Shown here piece after piece: positions 61,683 to 64,000 of a stretch of DNA of 64,000 nucleotides. The first letter of the stretch is position 1; the number at the start of each line of letters is the position of its first letter. The DNA comes from Deuterostichococcus epilithicus (Eukaryota; Chlorophyta; Trebouxiophyceae; Prasiolales; Stichococcaceae), in NCBI GenBank assembly GCA_033439295.1, contig JAVTLE010000005.1:2592501-2656500 (forward strand), given 5' to 3'. Under the pieces are notes generated by a model. That model did no database searches and was not told where the DNA came from. It saw nothing but the letters and a program-made list of their open reading frames with translations. The position numbers were made by a program, and so were the translations under genes.

Positions 61683-64000
61683 ATGGGCAAGGGGGTCCAC
61701 AAAGCGTCTAGCTCCAACGCTGCGGCACGGGCTCAGGCCGATGTGGGCGTGGGTTTTGGAGGGTGATGACGTTGGCCCCGACAAATTCATGTCCAACCTT
61801 CTTGCATCTTCAGGGCATGATGCCGAAAGCAAAGCACCATGATGCAGGTGTGTGGCGCATCGATCTCATGTCATCGTGCTGCAGATTCTTGGGAGCGCAG
61901 CTGCTGACGCCTGCGGCGCCGGGCGATGCGGCTGCCAGCGGATCCCCCGCTTCAGGTGCCCGGCGCGGAGCGTGGCAATGTAAATTCTTTGTGCTTGCAA
62001 ATTCCATGTAGCAGTGGTATAGGTAATCCATTTCACTGACCGGGATTTTGCGACCATGCGTCCATACAGGTGATGTGGATGCGGACATTGCGCAGCACCT
62101 GAAGCGGCTCACAAAGCGCGAGGCGGTGACCCGCATCAAGGCGCTGCAGGCACGCGTCGATACTGGACGCATCGCTTGTGTCCCGCAGCCACGGTCCTTG
62201 GTGCATTGCCGCATGATCCAGCTGCCAGGCCTGTGGAACACGACTCATCTCGACTCAGCGCGGACTGAGCCTACCGCCAACGCGCAGGCGCTGCGGGGCT
62301 TGCTGCGGGAGCGGGGCGAGCAGCAGGTGCAGGCGGTGCTGCCCTCCTGGGCGCATGTGTGGCCGCGCCTGGTGTTGGACAATGACCGCGCCGTGCGTTG
62401 CGAGGCGGCCGAGATCATGGCGCTGCTGGCGCAGGTGCGTAAACTACAGAACGATGTTCTGCCAGTCAGGAATCGGCAGGTCAGGAGATCGTAGCGGCGC
62501 TGGTGCAGGGGAGGGAACATGCGGCATGTGGGGCACTGTGTGTGGAACAGTCGAGGTCCACCGTGCGGCGGGCCGCAGGAGCACCAGGAGCTGGCGCTTC
62601 ACATTCGTGATGCCTACAAAGCCCACCCAGAGGCCGCCCACCATCAGTTGCTACATGCGTGCAGCTGGCGGGCCGCAAGCTGGCGCCCTTTCTGCGGGTG
62701 CTGCTGCCGTCATGGTGGCTGGCGCGGTTCGACTGGCACGCAGATGCCGCCACGGCCGCCCGGCGCGCCATGCATGACGCCTTTGCCGGGGCGCGACAGC
62801 GGGAGGCGCTGCTCTTCTGCCGCAGCGAGGTGCCTGCTTCCGCCTGCCCCTTGCTTGAGAGAGCACCGCCGATGTCTGCACTGGAATCCACGCTGATGCG
62901 CGTCGGCCCAAAGGTCGGCCCGCACTGGCAGCCTTGCGCATGTCAAGCAAGAGCCATTTGGATTAACCTCTGCCCATCGTGCCCATTGGGAACAGACTGA
63001 GGCCTGCGGTCAAGGGTGAGAATACGCAAAATTGCGATGTGTGCAAACCCGCCATCGCCAGGTAGTGGAGCTGCTGGAGGACAACCTGGCGGCCACCCCC
63101 GAGCAGCTGGGCGACGCCGCACGGGAATCTGCCGAGGAGCTGTCGGAGCGCCACGAACGCGTGACCGCCGCCAGCCTGCTGGCCCTGGCTGCCCTCGCTA
63201 ACGCCGCCAAGGCGCAGCCGGGGGGTGCGGTGGGAAAGCACCCATCGGCATCAGACGCTCCTGCGGCAGCCGGCGGCGGCGCCGAGCCCGGCGGCGCCGT
63301 GAAGCAGCCGCCGGCGGAGGCGGAGCTGCTGCAGCGGGTGGCGGCGATCGTCGCGGCGCCAGGCTTCTGGAAGCGGGTGCTGGGCGCAAAGAGCGCGCCC
63401 GTGCGACTGGCTGCCTACAGCTTCACTGCGCAGCTGTGTGCTGAGTGAGCGCCTCTTGCCTAACGGCTTCTGCTGGTGCTGCACAACAGTCTTTCCAGCT
63501 TCGTGCGGCATGCCGGGAATGCCAGCTTGCACAACGCATGGACTCAGTGCGACAACAGCGGCCGCTCCATGGCCTGCATACTGCTCACCTGCAGAGCACC
63601 AGCGGCTGGGCAAAGGCTTTCATCGGGCTGTGTGGTCGGTCTTGGGGCACACGCCGCGTGTCTGCAGACCACCCGGAACGGCTGGTGCGCCTGCGCAGGC
63701 ACCCCGACATGCTGGAGGCCAGCCTGGCGGCCAGTGCGCCGCTGGTGCTGGGCGCGTTCGCCGACAAGCATGGTCCCAACCACGGGCCGATGTGGGAGAT
63801 GGTGCTGACCTACTGCCGCCGATTCCCGGCCGCCTGGGACCACGTGGACGTGCAGAAGATGGTGGTACCGCGCCTGACCTCCTTCCTGAGGTGAGACTTC
63901 ACCCTTGCGTGCGTCTGCTGCGTCGCACAGTCCAGCAGCATGGCTCTGGGTGCGGTATTTCAGAGTTGTGTCGGCAATGCATGGCGAAATCTCAGCGCGA
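61683..64000 (+). CDS. LTN1: E3 ubiquitin ligase listerin, N-terminal part (3' partial)
   Basis: Listerin ubiquitinates nascent chains on stalled 60S ribosomes. Only the N-terminal part, before the C-terminal RING domain, is in the window. Early exons 61683-61762, 61885-61955 and from 62070 join in phase. They give MGKGVHKASSSNAAARAQAD, the GFGG.FLGAQ turn corresponding to GFxGFG, and IAQHLKRLTKREAVTRIKAL, the hallmark KRD(A/S).TK.KAL motif. HEAT-like repeats follow: VLPSWAHVWPRLVLDNDRAV, KLAPFLRVLLPSWWLARFDW, AATAARRAMHDAFAGARQRE and ALLFCRSEV. Later exons give ELLEDNLAATPEQLGD, PGFWKRVLGAKSAPVRLAAY and HGPMWEMVLTYCRRFPAAWD, then VQKMVVPRLTSFLR before a donor at 63892. The order follows plant and animal listerins. 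An Ala/Gly-rich linker near 63200-63320 is lineage-specific. Confidence 0.88.

Overview
The window looks like nuclear DNA of a green alga, most like a trebouxiophyte (Chlorella/Coccomyxa type). The signs are GC-rich exons split by many introns of about 90-500 nt, GTGAGY/GTGCGY donors, CAG-rich low-complexity stretches, and plant-type proteins: a peroxisomal NAD carrier, the L-aspartate oxidase/quinolinate phosphoribosyltransferase NAD route, and an alpha-carbonic anhydrase with a thylakoid-type presequence. The species is an inference. I found no tRNA, rRNA, CRISPR array, complete transposon or virus-like element.

Layout. (1) 42-1999 (+) hnRNP F/H-like RNA-binding protein, cut at the left edge. 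(2) 2482-5946 (+) mitochondrial aspartate aminotransferase. (3) 6515-9215 (+) CDCA7-like zinc-finger protein. (4) 9612-10055 (-) small unrecognised gene. (5) 10205-14756 (-) CD36/LIMP-2-family membrane protein. (6) 15287-17685 (-) replication factor C subunit RFC4. (7) 18196-21078 (+) peroxisomal NAD carrier PXN. (8) 21978-24392 (-) alpha-carbonic anhydrase. (9) 24393-26605, no gene seen. (10) 26606-34965 (-) NOL6/UTP22, with two near-identical C/D-box snoRNA genes in consecutive introns. (11) 35497-36705 (+) unrecognised protein. (12) 37637-41643 (+) L-aspartate oxidase. (13) 42149-44532 (-) quinolinate phosphoribosyltransferase. (14) 45322-48727 (-) mitochondrial EF-Tu. (15) 49205-55154 (+) little elongation complex subunit 2-like protein. 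(16) 55706-61178 (-) GH9-like secreted protein with Kazal-like repeats and a GPI-like tail. (17) 61683-end (+) listerin, cut at the right edge.

Themes. Four genes touch aspartate/NAD metabolism: aspartate aminotransferase can supply aspartate, L-aspartate oxidase and QPT are the first and third steps of de novo NAD synthesis and lie side by side, and PXN moves NAD into peroxisomes. Ribosome and RNA work is also prominent: the NOL6 gene carries duplicated snoRNA guides with 13 nt of perfect complementarity to a conserved large-subunit rRNA stretch; EF-Tu and listerin act in translation and its quality control.

The observations most worth following are the duplicated intronic snoRNA pair and the GH9-like protein, whose catalytic-base motif is altered although its putative acid glutamate is kept on a 20-nt microexon. 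Exon coordinates were read by eye from splice sites and reading phase. For most genes all phases close exactly; in the CD36-like gene the middle exons remain unresolved and one exon has a broken frame.
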